From Pseudomonadota bacterium (GTDB taxonomy: Bacteria > Pseudomonadota > Gammaproteobacteria > Burkholderiales > Burkholderiaceae_C), in contig JAFEEH010000230.1 of the NCBI GenBank assembly GCA_018241185.1, positions 1 through 56,878 of the forward strand: a stretch of 56,878 bases of DNA, in the 5' to 3' direction. The translations under genes and the position numbers were made by a program. This document shows, one piece after another, positions 54,568-56,878 of this stretch; positions within the stretch are counted from its first letter, which is position 1, and each line of letters begins with the position of its first letter. Under the pieces are notes generated by a model, which saw only the letters and a list, made by a program, of their open reading frames with translations, ran no database searches and was not told where the DNA came from.

Positions 54568-56000
54568 CTCCTGAGGAAGTCGGGGGACACGAGCAGCAGC
54601 GCCAGCCCGGTGCTGGCGCTCTCGGCGCGGGCGATGGCGGTGCGTGTGCCCTCGCCGAGCGCCGCGCCGGGCAGCACGGCGGGCGCAACGGCGCGTGGGT
54701 CGACGGTGGTGCCGGCCTGCGCGGCAAAGCGCTGCGCCAGCTCCACCCGGCGCACCAGCGCGTCGGGCGCGGCCCAACTGCCGGCGATGTCGTCGAAGCC
54801 GGCGGGCGAGCCGGGCCGCCAGACGGGCTGGCCCAGCTGGTTGAGCACCTGCGCCAGCCGCGCACCCCTGGGCTCGCGGGCGTTGCCCATCGCCGCCTCG
54901 GGCGCACGCAGGGCGCGCAGCGACGAGAGCGTCCAGTCCCACGGTGTCTTGAACTTGCCCGTGCCGGCGCGCCAGGCCTCGGGCGATTCGAGCAGCGTGC
55001 GGTACACGGCCGGCAGGTCGCCGCCGCTGCGCTGGAAGCTGGCTGCCAAGCGATCGACCAGCGCCGGCGGCGGGTCGTCGGCGACGAAGTGGCGCGCCAG
55101 CTTGGTCGCCACGTGCCGTGCGGTGGCGGGCGCAACGGCGATGTCGCGCAGCACGGCCAGCGCCTGCGCTTCGCCGCCCTCGGCGTACGCACGGCCCAGC
55201 ACAGTTCGCGTACCGGGCTCGTGCTGCTGCGGCCGGAACTGGAAGCCGCCGGCGCCGGCCAAGTCCTGCACCATCGGAGCGCTGGCCGGGTTCGCGTTCG
55301 GCGCCGTGAGGCTCCAGCCCGTGAGTGCGCGGGCGAACTCGGTCACGTCCGCCTGCGTGTAGCCGCTGCGGGCGCCGAGGGTGTGCAGCTCCATGATCTC
55401 GCGCGCCAGGTTCTCGTTGAGGCCGCGCGGTCGCTCGGGGTTGCGCTCGGCCGCACGGCGGGCTGCCGCACTGTCGGGGCCGACGGACTGCGCCTGGTCG
55501 AGGTAGATCAGCATGGCCGGATGGCGCACCGCGGCCAGCAGCATCTGGTCGAAGCGGCCCAGCACGTGCGGCCGGATCGCCTCGGCCTCGTAGGCGCCGG
55601 CCAGCGCCAGCACCTGCGGTTTCTCGACCGAGAGGGCGAAGTGGTTGGACCAGAAGTGCACCAGCCGCTCGACGAAGGGCGCGGGCGTGTCGAGCGCGCT
55701 CGAGACGCGCGCGTTGACGGCCGCCAGGTAACCCTCGCGCGCATCCTTGCGGATCGCCTGGCGCGCGGCCTGGCGCTCGACTTCGGGCAGGTCGCGCGCG
55801 GCGCGCTCGCGCTGCTGGTAGTCGCCCAGGAGCGCATCGGTGGCGGGCTGCTGCATCCATGCGGCGGGCCGCGGCGCGAAGCGACCGAACTGGTCGAGCA
55901 GCCAGCGCCGCGGGTCGGCGGGCGGTGGTTCGTCGGGCCGTGCGCCCAGTCCGAAGCGGTTGAGGGCGATGGCGGGGGCCAGGGCGTCGGGGGTGTTCAT
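54564..56000 (-). CDS. DUF1800 protein
   Basis: The 478-residue protein has the family segments ALNRFGLGARPDE, RLVHFWSNHFALSVEKPQ, RGLNENLAREIMELHTLGARSGYTQADVTEFARALTGW and TKLARHFVADDPP. It is usually co-transcribed with a DUF1501 gene, as here. There is no obvious signal peptide. The function is not known; both proteins may act on an extracellular polymer or lipid. It lies 15 bp after the metal-sensor-like gene. Confidence 0.92.
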   Translation of the reverse strand: MNTPDALAPAIALNRFGLGARPDEPPPADPRRWLLDQFGRFAPRPAAWMQQPATDALLGDYQQRERAARDLPEVERQAARQAIRKDAREGYLAAVNARVSSALDTPAPFVERLVHFWSNHFALSVEKPQVLALAGAYEAEAIRPHVLGRFDQMLLAAVRHPAMLIYLDQAQSVGPDSAAARRAAERNPERPRGLNENLAREIMELHTLGARSGYTQADVTEFARALTGWSLTAPNANPASAPMVQDLAGAGGFQFRPQQHEPGTRTVLGRAYAEGGEAQALAVLRDIAVAPATARHVATKLARHFVADDPPPALVDRLAASFQRSGGDLPAVYRTLLESPEAWRAGTGKFKTPWDWTLSSLRALRAPEAAMGNAREPRGARLAQVLNQLGQPVWRPGSPAGFDDIAGSWAAPDALVRRVELAQRFAAQAGTTVDPRAVAPAVLPGAALGEGTRTAIARAESASTGLALLLVSPDFLRR

Positions 56001-56015
56001 GGCGAGGTCCTTCGT

Positions 56016-56573
56016 TCAGGGCCGAGGGGGGGTCGCTGCGGCCGGAGCAGCCGGGGTCGCCGGATTGGCGGGCGGCACGCGGAAGCTGCCCTGGGCCGAC
56101 GCGAGGCCCTGCGCGAAAGTGGCGCGCTCGGCCGGCGACAGGTCGGCGCCGAAGTCGGCCACCGCTCGCTCGATGCGCTCGCGCACGCCGAGGTCGGCGG
56201 CGCGCGTGAGCGACAAGGTGGCATCGAAGGCCGCGCGGTCGAAGACGGGCGCGGCCATCAGCTGCGCCAGCTCGCGCCGCCCTTCCCGGCCCTGGCGTGC
56301 GAGTTCGGCCACGTCGCGCCGGGCATCGCGCAGCGCAGCGCGAAACGCCTGGCGCCGCTCGGGCGCGAGGCTGTCGGCAGCGAAGCGCAGGCCGCGCGGC
56401 GCGGCCGGCGCCGCGCCCTCGGCCGCCTTCGCATGGACGGGCGGTGCATCGTGCGTGCGCACCGCCCACCAGCGCCAGGCGCCGCCGGCAATCGCGGCGA
56501 GCAGGAACAGGTTGAGCACCAGCGACAGCATCAGCAGCCAGCGCAAGGTGGTCTGGTTGGCTTGGTCTTTCAT
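56016..56573 (-). CDS. Periplasmic metal-resistance/sensor-like protein
   Basis: The 185-residue protein has an N-terminal membrane helix (WLLMLSLVLNLFLLAAIAGG) and a helical periplasmic domain rich in Arg, Asp and Ala, with PERRQAFRAALRDARRDVAEL. This pattern is that of the heavy-metal-resistance/CnrX-like or Spy/CpxP-like family. It would sense or buffer envelope stress. The ATG overlaps the stop of the preceding partial gene by 4 bp. Confidence 0.8.
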   Translation of the reverse strand: MKDQANQTTLRWLLMLSLVLNLFLLAAIAGGAWRWWAVRTHDAPPVHAKAAEGAAPAAPRGLRFAADSLAPERRQAFRAALRDARRDVAELARQGREGRRELAQLMAAPVFDRAAFDATLSLTRAADLGVRERIERAVADFGADLSPAERATFAQGLASAQGSFRVPPANPATPAAPAAATPPRP

Positions 56574-56878
56574 TCGTCGATTCCTTCCGCGGGCGCCCCC
56601 GCCGGGTCGAAGGCCGTGCGCGCCCAGCCGGACTCGATCGAGACCGGCCGCGCGGGGCCGACGGCATCGAGCGCGGCCGACACCAGCAGCGCGCCGGCGA
56701 GCGCACCTGCCGCGGCACCGGCCAGGCCCAGGCCCGCCGCCCCGGCGCCGGACCAGCCGGCCAAGGGCCACCAGGTCGTCCAGGGCCGGCGCACCGGGGC
56801 GCGGGCGGGACGGGGCACGGCAGCCTCGACGGCAGCCACCAGTGCCGCACCGGGTGCTGGCACGACGTGCGCGTCGAG
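56570..56878 (-). CDS. Membrane protein, C-terminal part (cut by window edge)
   Basis: The reading frame is open from the window edge to a TGA overlapping the next start. It encodes about 102 residues with an Arg/Pro-rich stretch, one strong membrane helix ([28 protein letters not shown]) and a short acidic C-terminus. Position ahead of a metal-sensor-like gene and a DUF1800/DUF1501 pair resembles operons that start with an ECF sigma gene and a membrane anti-sigma-type protein. That gene is outside the window, so this is an inference. Confidence 0.6.
   Translation of the reverse strand, partial: LDAHVVPAPGAALVAAVEAAVPRPARAPVRRPWTTWWPLAGWSGAGAAGLGLAGAAAGALAGALLVSAALDAVGPARPVSIESGWARTAFDPAGAPAEGIDE

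Noticed and set aside
53347-56850. A single 1167-residue protein on the minus strand
   Set aside because: Only the DUF1501 C-terminal part is real; the rest is another frame of DUF1800 and the metal-sensor gene, and start/overlap data support separate genes.

Overview
The window is a stretch of high-GC (roughly two thirds or more G+C by eye) betaproteobacterial chromosome, most likely from a Comamonadaceae member close to Variovorax. That placement is an inference. It rests on gene content, on tightly overlapping ATGA-coupled operons, and on short dispersed repeats of the kind seen in that family (a 17-bp GCTA-N8-ATAGC palindrome and a GGCTGAGCCTGTCGAAGC inverted repeat). No rRNA, tRNA, CRISPR array or replication origin was seen, and no gap without a gene exceeds about 260 bases.

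Region by region. (1) 1-128 is the tail of a + strand gene. (2) 9707-207 (minus strand) is a ten-gene operon of aryl-polyene/xanthomonadin type: acyl carrier protein, membrane protein, ligase-dehydratase fusion, acyltransferase, LolA-like carrier, MMPL exporter, polysaccharide deacetylase, methyltransferase, second dehydratase and ketoreductase. No ketosynthase is present. (3) 9806-11323 is a YjgR/HerA-type ATPase. (4) 11418-15171 is an ECF sigma factor/anti-sigma pair (SigF/NrsF type) divergent from a bufferin-like RiPP operon: DUF2282 precursor, MNIO (DUF692) enzyme, DUF2063 partner and DoxX membrane protein. Both directions carry a GTAACC-N16-CGAAC promoter. (5) 15341-27795 is a nucleobase region: URC uracil-catabolism genes and uracil phosphoribosyltransferase, a BMP-type nucleoside ABC transporter with a lipoprotein nucleosidase, and cytosine deaminase. 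An APS-kinase/sulfotransferase pair on the other strand is embedded in it.

(6) 27864-35548 holds a beta-propeller lipoprotein, a sirtuin, small exported proteins, an OmpR/EnvZ-like two-component system, and a four-gene set (exported Gly/Ser-rich protein, EF-hand protein, sterol desaturase, esterase). (7) 43735-35520 (minus) is an OMF-MFP-RND efflux operon ending in a CusR/CusS-type regulator pair, with a CusR-like palindrome upstream. (8) 43961-49905 holds a MurA paralogue, a LysR/SDR divergent pair, a BigR-regulated persulfide dioxygenase with YeeE/YedE transporters, and a cupin.

(9) 49971-51946 is a mobile island: an IS3-family element next to a single low-GC integron-type gene cassette with a recognisable attC site, and no integrase gene. 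Beyond it lie a small basic protein gene, an Arr-type rifampin ADP-ribosyltransferase and a small exported protein. (10) 56878-53347 (minus) is a DUF1800/DUF1501 operon with a periplasmic metal-sensor-like protein and the C-terminus of another membrane protein.

The most interesting systems are the SigF-controlled bufferin locus, the ketosynthase-less aryl-polyene operon, the lone integron cassette beside an IS, and the dispersed repeats that sit at, or supply, stop codons.
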